Positions 33,474 to 41,900 of a stretch of 64,000 nt of DNA are shown here, in pieces. The DNA is taken from contig NZ_FRAP01000009.1 in the NCBI RefSeq assembly GCF_900142365.1, positions 1 to 64,000 of the forward strand, in the 5' to 3' direction. The notes beneath the pieces are model-generated. The model saw only the letters and a program-made list of their open reading frames with translations, made no database searches and was not told where the DNA came from. This DNA is from Pseudonocardia thermophila (GTDB lineage: Bacteria; Actinomycetota; Actinomycetes; Mycobacteriales; Pseudonocardiaceae). Both the position numbers and the translations under genes were made by a program. The first letter of the stretch is position 1, and each line of letters begins with the position of its first letter.

Positions 33474-34002
33474 GTGGCCGACCGTATGAGCGGTTTTCCG
33501 AGGGGGGTTGCGAACCTGAGAGCCCCGTAAGCCCGAAGCCGCCCGAGACGCGACGAGCGGTCGATCGTTGATCCGTCCGGACCAGCGATTGCTCCGAACG
33601 CAACAACGCAGGTCTCAGGAAGCGAACCGCCGCGGTCGGTCGTCCCGCGCCCCACGCTCGTTCATCGATCCACCCACAGTGACCGACCGGTCGTCGTACG
33701 GTGAACGGGCGACGGCCGGGGAGACGGCGCGTTCGAGCGGACGAGCGGCAGATCGCGGTTCCTGAGAGCAGAGCTCGGCGTTCGGCTCCGGATCGCTGCT
33801 CCGAGCGGTCGAATCGACGTCCGTCCGGCGCGTTCCGGCGGCCGTGCGGCGGCGACCCCCCTCAGACCGGCAACCCGGGCGGCAGAAGATCCTTACTCTT
33901 CGGGGTCGGGTCGCAGCCCGCGCCAATTCCGCCCCCCGACGCGGGATGCGACCCGGCTTCCGCTCTCCTGCACTCCATCACCCCCGCGAAAGCTGCCCAG
34001 CC
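33474..34002. other. Long divergent intergenic region
   Basis: 529 bp separate the divergent ferric-reductase gene and the COG4315 lipoprotein gene. No protein-coding pattern is seen on either strand. TACTCT at 33894-33899, with GGCAAC about 18 bp before it, could be a promoter for the lipoprotein gene, and the hairpin at 33908-33954 would then lie in its leader. The rest shows no identifiable feature. Confidence 0.35.
33908..33954 (+). promoter_or_regulatory. Leader hairpin upstream of the COG4315 lipoprotein gene
   Basis: GGGTCGCAGCCCGCG (33908-33922) and CGCGGGATGCGACCC (33940-33954) form a 15-bp stem with one mismatch around a 17-nt loop, ending 48 nt before the ATG at 34003. The position between a plausible promoter (33894) and the start suggests an attenuator or RNA-stability element. 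It has no T-run. Confidence 0.5.
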
Positions 34003-34542
34003 ATGTCTCGTCATCGTCATCGGGCACCGCACCCACGGACCGGCGGGATCATCGGCGGGATCGTCGGCGGTGCCGCCACCGCGCTCGGGCTGCTGCTCGT
34101 GACGGCGGCGTGCGGCTCGACGCTGCAGACCGTGCCCGCGCGCGAGGCCCCGCCCATCTCCGGCGCGGTCCCGCAGCGGGTCACGACGGGACTCGCGACC
34201 GCAGTCACGGCGCTCGGCTCCGTCGTCACCGTCGACGGGTACACGGTCTACCGGTTCGACCAGGACAGTGCCGACCCGTCGCGGTCGACGTGCACCGGGG
34301 AGTGCGCGAAGCAGTGGCCACCGGTGCTCGGCGACGGGCTGCCGAGGCTGACCGGGGTGCCCGCCGAGCAGGTCGGAACCGTCGGCCGGCCGGACGGCAC
34401 CCAGCAGCTCACGCTGAACGGCTGGCCGCTCTACCGCTACGCCGGGGACGCCGCGCCCGGTGACGTGGAGGGGGACGGCGTCGGCGGCGTCTGGCACGCG
34501 GTCGAGGTGGACGGGGAGCCGCACCCCGCCCACGGCCCCTGA
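34003..34542 (+). CDS. COG4315 lipoprotein with two repeat units (PF03640)
   Basis: 179 residues. A signal peptide with a Gly/Ile-rich helix ends in the lipobox VTAAC (Cys38). Two repeats follow, YTVYRFDQDS with CTGECAKQWPPVL and then LTLNGWPLYRYAGD with GDGVGGVWHAV, the repeat pattern of PF03640 lipoproteins. The motif of two Cys in CTGEC is conserved. Such proteins are often next to ECF sigma or redox genes; here the divergent neighbour is the ferric-reductase-type flavoprotein. Function unknown. Stop is 1 nt before the stop of the convergent PfkB kinase. Confidence 0.85.
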   Translation: MSRHRHRAPHPRTGGIIGGIVGGAATALGLLLVTAACGSTLQTVPAREAPPISGAVPQRVTTGLATAVTALGSVVTVDGYTVYRFDQDSADPSRSTCTGECAKQWPPVLGDGLPRLTGVPAEQVGTVGRPDGTQQLTLNGWPLYRYAGDAAPGDVEGDGVGGVWHAVEVDGEPHPAHGP

Positions 34543-34543
34543 G

Positions 34544-35722
34544 TCAGGCCGGGCGGGTCAGATCGGCCTGGCGCGCGATCGTTGCGGCCGCCCGACGCAC
34601 TCCGCACACGTGGGTGGTCGGCACGACGTCGTCGAGGAAGCCGTAGCGGTTGCGCAGGCACTGCGCGTCCGGATCGCCGGCCGCAGCCCGGGCCCGCACA
34701 CCGAACCACCAGTCGCGGATGTCGCCCCAGCCGGGCGCGGCGAGCGAGCCACCGAACTCGTGCACGGCCAGCGCCGCCGCCAGGCCGGCGAACAGCAGCC
34801 GGTGGGTGAGCGGCCAGCCGGCGAGGGTGCCGACGACGAACGCCGCGCCGAACACGTCGCCCGCGCCGGTCGGGTCGAGCGCGTCGACGGGCAGGGCGGG
34901 CACCGCGACCTCCTCACCGGTCGAGGCGTCCAGCGCGATCGCGCCGTCGGCGCCGCAGGTGACCACGGCGAGCGGGACGTGCCGGGCCAGCGCCCGCACC
35001 GCCTCCTGCGGAGTGTCGGTGCGGGTGTAGGCACGGGCCTCGACGTCGTTGGGCAGGAACGCGTCGCAGCCGGAGAGCGAGGCGAGCAGGGCCGGGTCCC
35101 AGGCACCGGTCGGGTCCCAGCCGGCGTCGGCGAAGACCATCGCACCGCGCTCGCGGGCGGGGCCGACCCAGTCGGGCAGCAGCGCGTCCGCAGAGCGTTC
35201 GCCGATCGTGGTCAGCACCGCGCGCGCCGGCGGCGGGTCCCCGACCAGCTCGGCCGTGGAGATGGGCAGCTCGTGCCCATGGGTGACCATGGACCGGTCC
35301 CGGTCGACGGCCATCGAGACCGTGACCGGGGAGTGCCAGCCGGCGAACCTCCTGGACCGGGAGAGGTCGACGCGTTCCTGGTCCTCGAGGGTGCGCCAGC
35401 AGAAGTCGGCGTAGACGTCGTCGCCGAAGCCGGCGGCGAGGCTGGTGCGCAGGCCGAGCCGGGACGCGGCGACGGCGAGGTTGGCGATCCCGCCGGGGCA
35501 GGACGCCATGCCGGCCGCCCACACCTCGGTGCCGGGCTTCGGCGGGTGGGGCAGGCCGGTGAACACGATGTCGAGGAACACCGTGCCCGACATCAGCACG
35601 TCGATCGCGGGATCGCCCGGTGCTCGCAGCTCGGCGAGCGGGTCCCACGACATGGGGTCGTGGGGCGCGGCGAACGGATCCGCATCGGCGGGTGCCGCTG
35701 CGCCGCTCACGGTGTCGCTCAC
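34544..35722 (-). CDS. PfkB family carbohydrate kinase
   Basis: 392 residues. Ribokinase-fold markers are GTVFLDIVFTGLP near the N-terminus, CPGGIANLAVAASRLG (sugar loop), and the C-terminal catalytic box DPTGAGDVFGAAF (Asp base). An N-terminal extension of about 40 residues rich in Ala/Pro precedes the fold. It phosphorylates a sugar or nucleoside; which one is not evident. It is divergent from the DeoR regulator and a GH4 glycosidase, pointing to a sugar-use module. Candidate operator repeats lie between them (35796-35833). ATG at 35722. Confidence 0.9.
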   Translation of the reverse strand: MSDTVSGAAAPADADPFAAPHDPMSWDPLAELRAPGDPAIDVLMSGTVFLDIVFTGLPHPPKPGTEVWAAGMASCPGGIANLAVAASRLGLRTSLAAGFGDDVYADFCWRTLEDQERVDLSRSRRFAGWHSPVTVSMAVDRDRSMVTHGHELPISTAELVGDPPPARAVLTTIGERSADALLPDWVGPARERGAMVFADAGWDPTGAWDPALLASLSGCDAFLPNDVEARAYTRTDTPQEAVRALARHVPLAVVTCGADGAIALDASTGEEVAVPALPVDALDPTGAGDVFGAAFVVGTLAGWPLTHRLLFAGLAAALAVHEFGGSLAAPGWGDIRDWWFGVRARAAAGDPDAQCLRNRYGFLDDVVPTTHVCGVRRAAATIARQADLTRPA

Positions 35723-35795
35723 GTCGGGATCTCACTCTCACGTGCAGGATGTCCGGTTCCGCCACAGTGCCCCTCGGCTGCGCGGAAATCAACCG

Positions 35796-35833
35796 ATGCG
35801 CGCAAGAACACGCAGGAATGCGCACAGATGCGC
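35796..35833. promoter_or_regulatory. Repeated ATGCGC sites, candidate DeoR operators
   Basis: ATGCGC occurs three times, at 35796, 35818 and 35828, within 38 bp between the divergent PfkB kinase and DeoR-type regulator. The first two are 22 bp apart, two turns of the helix. DeoR/GlpR proteins bind such repeated sites between divergent genes. TACGGT (35834-35839) directly after could be the regulator's -10 box. Binding is inferred from position and repetition. Confidence 0.4.
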
Positions 35834-35845
35834 TACGGTGCTCAC

Positions 35846-36634
35846 GTGCTCCCAGCCAGCCGGCACAGCGAGATCCTCAGGATCGTGCAGTCGTCCGGCA
35901 TCGTCTCGGTGGAGACGCTCGCCTGCGGGCTGAACGTGAGCCCGTCCACGATCCGCCGCGACCTGCAGGCCCTCGAGGCCAGCGGCGCCCTGCGCCGGGT
36001 GCACGGCGGGGCGCTGCCCTGCCCCCGGCCGTCCGGCGACGGTGACCACGCGGTCGGCCACCCGGCTGGCACGGTGTCCGTCGCGGACGCCGCGGCGGAG
36101 GCGAAGGAGCGGATCGCGCGCTGCGCCGCCGAGCTCGTGCAGGACGGCGACGTCGTGCTGATCGACATCGGCACGACGACCGCGCGGCTGGCGGCGCGCC
36201 TGCGCGACCGGCGGGTCACCGTGATCACCTCCAGCCTCGCGGTGGTCGACGTGCTGCGCGACGCCGACGACGTCGACCTGCTCGTGCTGGGCGGGGTGCT
36301 GCGGCGCAACCACCTGTCGTTCGTCGGGAGCCTCACCGAGCAGGCGCTGCGCGAGGTGCGGGCGCGCTGGCTGTTCCTCGGGGCCAGCGGGGTGCGGCCG
36401 GACGGCACGGTGATGGACACGACGCTGGTGGAGGTGCCGGTGAAGCAGACGATGATCGCGGCGGCTGAGCGGACGGCGCTGCTCGCCGACCGCGGGAAGT
36501 TCCCCGGGACCGGGGTCTCCCCCGTCTGCGGGCCGGACGCGGTCGACGTCCTCGTGACCGACGCGGCGGACGGCGAGCCATCCGACTGCCTCGCCTCCGC
36601 GCTCGCCGCGTTCCGCTCGGTGCGGCACGCATGA
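35846..36634 (+). CDS. DeoR/GlpR-family transcriptional regulator
   Basis: About 262 residues. The HTH (RHSEILRIVQSSGIVSVETL, then NVSPSTIRRDLQALEASGAL, then RRVHGG) is at 5-60, and the sugar-phosphate-sensing DeoRC domain carries IDIGTTTARLAARL, ITSSLAVVDVL, LGGVLRRNHLSFVG and the C-terminal DRGKFPGTGVSPVC. The GTG at 35846 is preferred because the family starts just before RHSEIL and a possible -10 (TACGGT) lies 6 nt upstream; an ATG at 35828 adds six residues. The ligand is likely a phosphosugar made by the linked genes. Its stop overlaps the GH4 start by 4 nt (ATGA), so it is coupled to the glycosidase gene. Confidence 0.92.
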   Translation: MLPASRHSEILRIVQSSGIVSVETLACGLNVSPSTIRRDLQALEASGALRRVHGGALPCPRPSGDGDHAVGHPAGTVSVADAAAEAKERIARCAAELVQDGDVVLIDIGTTTARLAARLRDRRVTVITSSLAVVDVLRDADDVDLLVLGGVLRRNHLSFVGSLTEQALREVRARWLFLGASGVRPDGTVMDTTLVEVPVKQTMIAAAERTALLADRGKFPGTGVSPVCGPDAVDVLVTDAADGEPSDCLASALAAFRSVRHA

Positions 36635-37953
36635 AGCTCACGATCCTGGGCGGCGGCGGGTTCCGGGTACCGCTCGTGCACGGGGCGCTGACCGCCGACT
36701 GCGGGGTGTCGGAAGTCGTGCTGCACGACGTCGACGCGCGGCGGCTCGCCGCCATCGGCGCGGTGCTCGCCGGGCGGCCGGGCCCGCCCGTGCGGACGAC
36801 GACCGATCTCGACGACGCGCTGGCCGGCGCCCGGTTCGTCTTCTCGGCGGTGCGGGTGGACGGACTCGCCGGCCGCACGATCGACGAGCGGGTGGCGCTG
36901 GAGCTCGGCGTGCTCGGCCAGGAGACGGTCGGTCCGGGCGGGATCGCCTACGGGTTGCGGACGGTGCCGGTCGCACTGGACGTCGCGCGGCGGGTCGCGG
37001 CGCTGGCGCCCGGCGCGTGGGTCATCTCGTTCACCAACCCGGCCGGGATGATCACGGAGGCGATGCAGCGGGTGCTCGGCGACCGGGTCGTCGGGATCTG
37101 CGACTCCCCCGTCGGCCTGGCGGCGCGGGCCGCCCGCGCACTCGGGATCAGCGGCCCGGTCGTGCCCGACTACGTGGGGCTCAACCACCTCGGCTGGCTG
37201 CGCGGGCTGTCCGTCGACGGCGTCGACCGGCTGCCGGAACTGCTCGCGGACGACGCCCGCCTCACCCGGATCGAGGAGGCGCGGTTGCTCGGTCCAGCGT
37301 GGGTCCGCGCTCTCGGGGCGCTGCCCAACGAGTACCTGTACTACTTCTACCGGAACCGGGAGGCGGTGGCCGCGATCCGCTCGGCGCCGCAGACCCGCGG
37401 CGAGTACCTGTGCGAGCAGCAGGAACGGTTCTACGCCGCAGCAGCCGCCGACCCGGCCTCGGCGTGGGAGCTGTGGACGGCGACCCGCGCCGAACGGGAC
37501 GCCAGCTACATGGCGGAGAGCCGCGAAGCCGCCGGGGCCGGGGAACGCGACGCCGTCGACGTCGAGACGGGCGGGTACCAGCAAGTTGCGGTCGCGCTCA
37601 TGCGGGCCCTCTCCGGCGGCCCGCCCACCACGCTGATCCTGAACGTCCGCAACGGCTCCGCGGTGCCCGGGATGCCGCCCGAAGCGGTGGTGGAGGTGCC
37701 CTGCCTCGTCGGGCCGCACGGCGTCACCCCCCTGGCCACCCGCCCGCTCCCGTTGGGGATGCTCGGGCTGATGCAGCAGGTGAAGGCTGTCGAGCAGGAC
37801 ACGATCGAGGCCGCGGTGACCGGCTCGGCCGACCTGGCCCTGCGCGCGTTCGCCGGCCACCCGCTCGTCGACTCGGTGGGAGTGGCGGAGCAGCTGCTGG
37901 CGGAGTACCGGACGCAGTTGCCCGGGGTGGCGGCGGTGCTGGGTGCAGCGTGA
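36631..37953 (+). CDS. Glycoside hydrolase family 4 (6-phospho-beta-glucosidase type)
   Basis: 440 residues. GH4 enzymes cleave glycosides using NAD+ and Mn2+. The Rossmann loop is LGGGGFRVPLV at 5-15, followed by the metal-binding CDSPVG and NHLGWLRGL, and GICDSP. VISFTNPAGMI and GLNHLGW are standard motifs. The QETVGPGGIAYGLRTVP segment fits 6-phospho-beta-glucosidases rather than 6-phospho-alpha members. Such enzymes normally follow a PTS transporter, and none is here, so the phosphorylation may come from the divergent PfkB kinase. Length and Cys/His residues are normal. Confidence 0.88.
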   Translation: MKLTILGGGGFRVPLVHGALTADCGVSEVVLHDVDARRLAAIGAVLAGRPGPPVRTTTDLDDALAGARFVFSAVRVDGLAGRTIDERVALELGVLGQETVGPGGIAYGLRTVPVALDVARRVAALAPGAWVISFTNPAGMITEAMQRVLGDRVVGICDSPVGLAARAARALGISGPVVPDYVGLNHLGWLRGLSVDGVDRLPELLADDARLTRIEEARLLGPAWVRALGALPNEYLYYFYRNREAVAAIRSAPQTRGEYLCEQQERFYAAAAADPASAWELWTATRAERDASYMAESREAAGAGERDAVDVETGGYQQVAVALMRALSGGPPTTLILNVRNGSAVPGMPPEAVVEVPCLVGPHGVTPLATRPLPLGMLGLMQQVKAVEQDTIEAAVTGSADLALRAFAGHPLVDSVGVAEQLLAEYRTQLPGVAAVLGAA

Positions 37954-37969
37954 TCACGGCCGGGGTGCC

Positions 37970-38076
37970 GTGACTCCCGCGTTCGGTGCCGCGAGTCCCG
38001 CACCCGGTCGCGCGAGTCGCCCGAACGGTCGCGCGAGTCGCGCGTAGCGGCCGGCGAGTTTCGCATCCCGTACAGC
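37970..38076. repeat. 21-bp-period CGAGTC array, locus A
   Basis: After the GH4 stop the hexamer TGACTC/CGAGTC recurs at 37971, 37992, 38013, 38034 and 38055 (last as CGAGTT), an exact 21-bp step. Between cores the units carry varied C/G-rich text (CCCGCACCCGGTCGCG, GCCCGAACGGTCGCG), so the spacing is kept while the rest drifts. The same design occurs at 54427-54552. A further GGACTCGCC lies at 38225 on the far side of palindrome copy 4. Non-coding, between convergent genes. Confidence 0.8.
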
Positions 38077-38118
38077 GTGACGTGCGCACGGGCACCCGAG
38101 TGACACGGTCGAGTCCGC

Positions 38119-38179
38119 GTCGAGAACGAGGTTGTGATGGACTGAATCGATCCGAAATCGCCACAACCTCGTTCTCGAC
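38119..38179. repeat. Dispersed palindromic repeat, copy 4 (convergent junction)
   Basis: 61 bp with arms GTCGAGAACGAGGTTGTG and CACAACCTCGTTCTCGAC, 18 bp perfectly paired, the best stem of the family. The loop contains GGACTGAATCGATCCGA, nearly as in copy 1. It lies between the GH4 gene (+) and the P450 gene (-), 42 bp after the 21-bp array. Confidence 0.92.
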
Positions 38180-38258
38180 ACGACTTCGCCCGACCGTTCG
38201 CGGGTCTCGCCGGCCGGAACGCAGGGACTCGCCCCGGAGCGGCCCGCCGGCGCGAGCC

Positions 38259-39458
38259 TCACCAGGTCACTTCCAGCCGCTCCAGCCCGAAGACGAAGTG
38301 GAACGCCCGGAACGGGGCGTCGGCGGGATCGCCGGCGAGCGCGAGCCGTGGGAAGCGCCGCACCAACGCCGGGAACGCGATGGTCATCTCCACGCGGGCG
38401 AGCGGGGCGCCGAGGCAGTGATGCACCCCGTGGCCGAACGCGACGTGGCCGATGGCGCCGCGGCGCACGTCGAGGCGGTCGGGGTCGTCGACGAACGCGG
38501 GATCGCGGTCGGCCGCGGGTAGCGACAGGATGATCATCGCGCCGGCCGGGATCGCCACCCCGCCGATCTCGGTGTCGGCGACCGCGAAGCGCGGCAGGCC
38601 GCTGTGCACGATCGACAGCCACCGCAGCAGCTCCTCGACGGCCGGTCCGACGGCGTCCGGCTCGTCCCGGACGATCGCGAGCTGGTCGGGGTGCTGCAGC
38701 AGCGCGAACGTGCCGAGCCCCAGCATGTTCGACGTGGTCTCGTGCCCGGCCTCCAGGAGCAGGTTCGCGATGCCGACCAGCTCGTCCTGGGTCAGCTCCG
38801 CACCGTGCTCGCGCACGAGCATGCCGATCAGATCGTCGCCGGGATCAGTGCGGGCCGCGGTGACCAGGCCGTCCATGTAGATGCGGCTCTCGTGAGCCAG
38901 CGCCGTTCGTTCCCGCGGCGGCAGGGACATGTCGAGCTGGCGGGACGTGCGCGCCTGGAACCCGGCGCGGTCGACGTACGGCACCCCGAGCAGCTCGCAG
39001 ATCACCAGCGACGGGAGCGGCAGCGCGAACGCGCTCACCAGTTCGGCCGGGGCGCCGGCCTGCTCCATCGCGTCGAGGTGGTCGTCGACGACCTCGGCGA
39101 TGCGCGGCTCCAGCCGCCGGATGCGGCGCACCGTGAACTCGGGCGCGAGCATCCGCCGCAGCCGGTGCTGCTCGGGCGGGTCCATCGCGAGCAGGTTGCC
39201 CGCCCGGGCTTGCGCGACCTCCTCCGGCGACCGGTCGTCGAACTCGGCGAGCCGGGCCGGGCGCCGGTTGGAGAACCGGGCGGGATCGGTGAGCACCTCG
39301 CGGACGTCGTCGTACCGGGTGACGAGGAAGGCGTCGATCCCGTACGGGTTCCCGAGCCGCAGGACCCGCTCGTCCTCGCGGATCCTGCGCAGCGCAGCGA
39401 CGGGTTCGATGCCGTCGCGCTGCATGTAGATCGGCATCTGCGGCGCTGCCTGCGTCAT
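38259..39458 (-). CDS. Cytochrome P450
   Basis: 399 residues, soluble actinobacterial type. The I-helix motif AGHETT, the ExxR of the K-helix (EELLR) and the haem loop FGHGVHHCLGAPLAR (axial Cys) are all present. An N-terminal Met-rich stretch (MPIYMQRDGIEP) is normal. The class resembles CYP105/CYP107-type enzymes that hydroxylate small molecules, but the family cannot be fixed. No ferredoxin or reductase gene is adjacent, so it depends on redox partners elsewhere. GTCGGGGGACCGAG precedes the ATG at 39458. Confidence 0.93.
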   Translation of the reverse strand: MTQAAPQMPIYMQRDGIEPVAALRRIREDERVLRLGNPYGIDAFLVTRYDDVREVLTDPARFSNRRPARLAEFDDRSPEEVAQARAGNLLAMDPPEQHRLRRMLAPEFTVRRIRRLEPRIAEVVDDHLDAMEQAGAPAELVSAFALPLPSLVICELLGVPYVDRAGFQARTSRQLDMSLPPRERTALAHESRIYMDGLVTAARTDPGDDLIGMLVREHGAELTQDELVGIANLLLEAGHETTSNMLGLGTFALLQHPDQLAIVRDEPDAVGPAVEELLRWLSIVHSGLPRFAVADTEIGGVAIPAGAMIILSLPAADRDPAFVDDPDRLDVRRGAIGHVAFGHGVHHCLGAPLARVEMTIAFPALVRRFPRLALAGDPADAPFRAFHFVFGLERLEVTW

Positions 39459-39556
39459 CTCGGTCCCCCGACCCTCGCAGCGGTGTGACGCAGACGACGC
39501 TACCGATCGGGCCCGGCGCGATCCTTCCCGTTTCCTCAGAACGGACGATCCGGGCG

Positions 39557-40642
39557 TCAGCGGTCGGCGATGCGGTTGCCGTGCTCGTCCCAGTGCGCGG
39601 CCACCTTCTTCGACGGCTGCACGCGCGGGGGCTCGCCGGGCATCTTCGGGTAGTCGGGCGGGAAGGGCATCTCGCCGCCGGGCAGGGTCTCCCACAGGTG
39701 CAGCAGCGGCTCCAGCGGGCTGGGGTGCTCGTCCATGTCGGCCCACGGGTCACCGTGGGACTCGAGCAGCTCGGGGGCGCTGAACACGGTGAACTCGCGC
39801 GGATCGGTGAGCTCGGCCAGCCGGTCCCACGTCAGCGGCATGCTCACCGGGGCACCCGGCCGGGCTCGCGGGCTCCACGCGCTGGCGATCGTGCGGTCGC
39901 GGTTGTTCTGGTTGAAGTCGAGGAACACCCGCTCGCCGCGCTCCTCCTTCCACCACGCCGTGGTGACCCCGCCGTCGCGGCGCTCCAGCTCGCGGCCGAA
40001 CCCGATCGCTGCGTGGCGGACGTCCTCGAAGGTGTGCCTCGGCTCGATCCGCACGTAGATGTGGATGCCGCGGCTGCCGCTCGTCTTCGGGTAGCCGCGC
40101 AGGCCCAGCTCCTCCAGCAGCTCCCGGGCGACGAGCGCGACACGCCGGACGTCGGTGAAGGTGACGCCGGGTTGCGGGTCGAGGTCGAGGCGCAGCTCGT
40201 CGGGGTGATCGACGTCGGGGCGCCGCACCGGCCACGGGTGGAGGGTCAGCGTGCCCATCTGCGCCGCCCACACGAGCGCAGCCGGCTCGGTGGGGCACAG
40301 CTCCTCGGCGGTGCGGCCCGAGGGGAAGGCGATGCGGACGGTCTCGATCCAGTCGGGCGCGCCCTTGGGCAGCCGCTTCTGGTAGAAGCCGTCGCCGTCG
40401 TCGCCGTGGCCGGTGGACAGCCGCATGCCCTCCCGGTAGCCGTTCGGCCAGCGCTCCATGGCGGTGGGCCGGTCGCGGATCGTGCGCATCAGCGCGTCGG
40501 CGACCTTGACGAAGTACTCGCAGACCTGCAGCTTCGTAACCGCCGGCGTGCGGTCGGTTGCCTCGTAGATGACGCGGTCGGGGTTGGTCACGCGCACCTC
40601 GCGCTCCCCGGCCGTCACCGTTGCCGCCGGTGTCTTCGCCAC
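39557..40642 (-). CDS. Stand-alone LigD-type primase/polymerase domain protein
   Basis: 361 residues from a GTG at 40642. It matches the polymerase (Pol) domain of bacterial LigD used in non-homologous end joining: VTNPDRVIY near the start, DELRLDLDPQPG (catalytic Asp pair), KTSGSRGIHIYV and RVFLDFNQNNRDRT. No ligase or nuclease domain is attached, so it is a split form like mycobacterial PolD proteins. It fills or extends DNA or RNA ends at breaks. No ku gene is visible in the window, but a LigC-type ligase gene lies at 62359. It is divergent from the small membrane protein at 40680. Confidence 0.88.
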   Translation of the reverse strand: MAKTPAATVTAGEREVRVTNPDRVIYEATDRTPAVTKLQVCEYFVKVADALMRTIRDRPTAMERWPNGYREGMRLSTGHGDDGDGFYQKRLPKGAPDWIETVRIAFPSGRTAEELCPTEPAALVWAAQMGTLTLHPWPVRRPDVDHPDELRLDLDPQPGVTFTDVRRVALVARELLEELGLRGYPKTSGSRGIHIYVRIEPRHTFEDVRHAAIGFGRELERRDGGVTTAWWKEERGERVFLDFNQNNRDRTIASAWSPRARPGAPVSMPLTWDRLAELTDPREFTVFSAPELLESHGDPWADMDEHPSPLEPLLHLWETLPGGEMPFPPDYPKMPGEPPRVQPSKKVAAHWDEHGNRIADR

Positions 40643-40679
40643 GGGGTGCACGCTACCGCGCCGGCCGTACACTGCCCGC

Positions 40680-40985
40680 ATGATCGAGCGCCGCGACCCG
40701 GACCGCGGTGCCCGGTCGCGCCGGTTCGACGACGAGCTGCTCGGGCTGGATCCCGACGATCCCGAGGCGCAGGCGTTCGCCGCGCACCTGGACCGGATGG
40801 CCGACGACCGGCCCGAGTACACCGTCGAGGGCTACCTGCACGGGGTCAGCCGGTTCGCCGACTCCGCCAACCGGGCCAGCGGGTGGCGGCGCGGCACCGC
40901 CGTGCTGGTCTGCGCCCTGCTGCTGGCGATCGTGGCGTGGGTGGTGTGGGACGCGCTGACCTTCGTGATCACGACGTTCTGGTGA
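40680..40985 (+). CDS. Small membrane protein of unknown function
   Basis: 101 residues, ATG at 40680, with TACACT (40668-40673) as a possible -10 only 7 nt before it, so a leaderless or very short leader transcript is likely. Residues 1-65 are hydrophilic (DDELLGLDPDDPEAQAFAAH) and 75-95 form one membrane helix (VLVCALLLAIVAWVVWDAL). No family recognised. Divergent from the LigD-type gene and 39 nt before msrB. Confidence 0.6.
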   Translation: MIERRDPDRGARSRRFDDELLGLDPDDPEAQAFAAHLDRMADDRPEYTVEGYLHGVSRFADSANRASGWRRGTAVLVCALLLAIVAWVVWDALTFVITTFW

Positions 40986-41024
40986 CGGCCTGTGCCCGGG
41001 CCGCCGGGTCCGTAGGCTGGGAGC

Positions 41025-41444
41025 ATGGACACCGAACCTGCCGCGAAGGTCGTCAAGACCGAGGAGGAGTGGCGGGCCCAGCTGACCCCCGCCGAGTACG
41101 AGGTGCTGCGCCGGGCCGGCACCGAGCGCCCGTTCACCGGCGAGTACGTCGACACCAAGACCGAGGGGATCTACACCTGCCGGGCCTGCGGAGCCGAGCT
41201 GTTCCGCAGCGACGCGAAGTTCGACTCCCACTGCGGCTGGCCGTCGTTCTTCACCCCGCTGGCCGGGGACGCGGTGATCGAACGGCCCGACTACAGCCTG
41301 GGCATGAAGCGCACCGAGGTCATCTGCGCGGCCTGCCACAGCCACCTCGGGCACGTCTTCGAGGGCGAGGGCTACCCCACCCCCACCGACCTGCGGTACT
41401 GCATCAACTCGATCTCGCTGCGGCTGGTGCCGAAGGAGGGCTGA
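41025..41444 (+). CDS. msrB: Peptide-methionine (R)-S-oxide reductase MsrB
   Basis: 139 residues. It reduces the R-epimer of methionine sulfoxide in proteins. The zinc-binding Cys pairs are CRACGAEL and CAACHSHLGH, and the catalytic Cys lies in YCINSISL. DSHCGWPSF carries the conserved Trp/Pro. The length is normal for single-domain MsrB, and ATG at 41025 fits the family start. MsrA is not adjacent. Confidence 0.95.
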   Translation: MDTEPAAKVVKTEEEWRAQLTPAEYEVLRRAGTERPFTGEYVDTKTEGIYTCRACGAELFRSDAKFDSHCGWPSFFTPLAGDAVIERPDYSLGMKRTEVICAACHSHLGHVFEGEGYPTPTDLRYCINSISLRLVPKEG

Positions 41445-41900
41445 CCAGCTCGGCCGCGCACGGCGGGCCCGGTGCTCGAGCCAGGCGGGCATCCGCCGTG
41501 AGCAGCGTGGCGCCCAGGCGCTCCGCCAGAGCCGAGCACCCGGCGACGTGGTGGCTGAGCTCGTGGCGCAGCTCCCCGGCGCCTGCGCGAGCGCAGTGCG
41601 GCTGCTGCGCTGGTCGACCGGACGCCGAGGAGGCGCAGCGCTCCGGCGGCGCGAAGCTCCGGCACCCTGCCGGCAGCGGCGCGACGGCGCAGATCGACCT
41701 CGACCTCGATGAGGTCCGGTGCGGGATGGCCGCGCGAAACCCGGCGAGCAGCGCAGGTGCGTCGGGCTCGGTCGGCGCCTCCACCGCCGCAGCCGGATCG
41801 GCGCCGATCCGCGCTGCTGCGCAGCTCGACGTCGCCGCGACTGGTGCCGGAGGAGCTGGGCGCCGAGCGTCGAGGACGACCCGCGTGATCACGACACCCT
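41427..41900 (-). pseudogene. Decayed VapC-type PIN-domain toxin gene
   Basis: On the reverse strand, pieces of a PIN domain appear in different frames: VITRVVLDA at the start, PDLIEVEVDLRRR in another frame (the LIExEVxSALRR helix), then ELRHELSHHVAGCSALAERL, LGATLLTADARLARAPG and the final PPCAAELV. The pattern ELRHNLTxxDAxYVALAExL, LLTxDxRLARAPG is the classic VapC C-terminus. Conserved Asp positions (DACYVALA) are replaced by VAGCSALA. Two or more frameshifts are needed, and no antitoxin remains. It overlaps msrB's 3' end by a few bases. Dead gene. Confidence 0.55.

Noticed and set aside
37970-38076. CRISPR array
   Set aside because: Units are 21 bp with a 6-bp core, no 28-37 bp repeat and no spacer of fixed size, and no cas genes are near.
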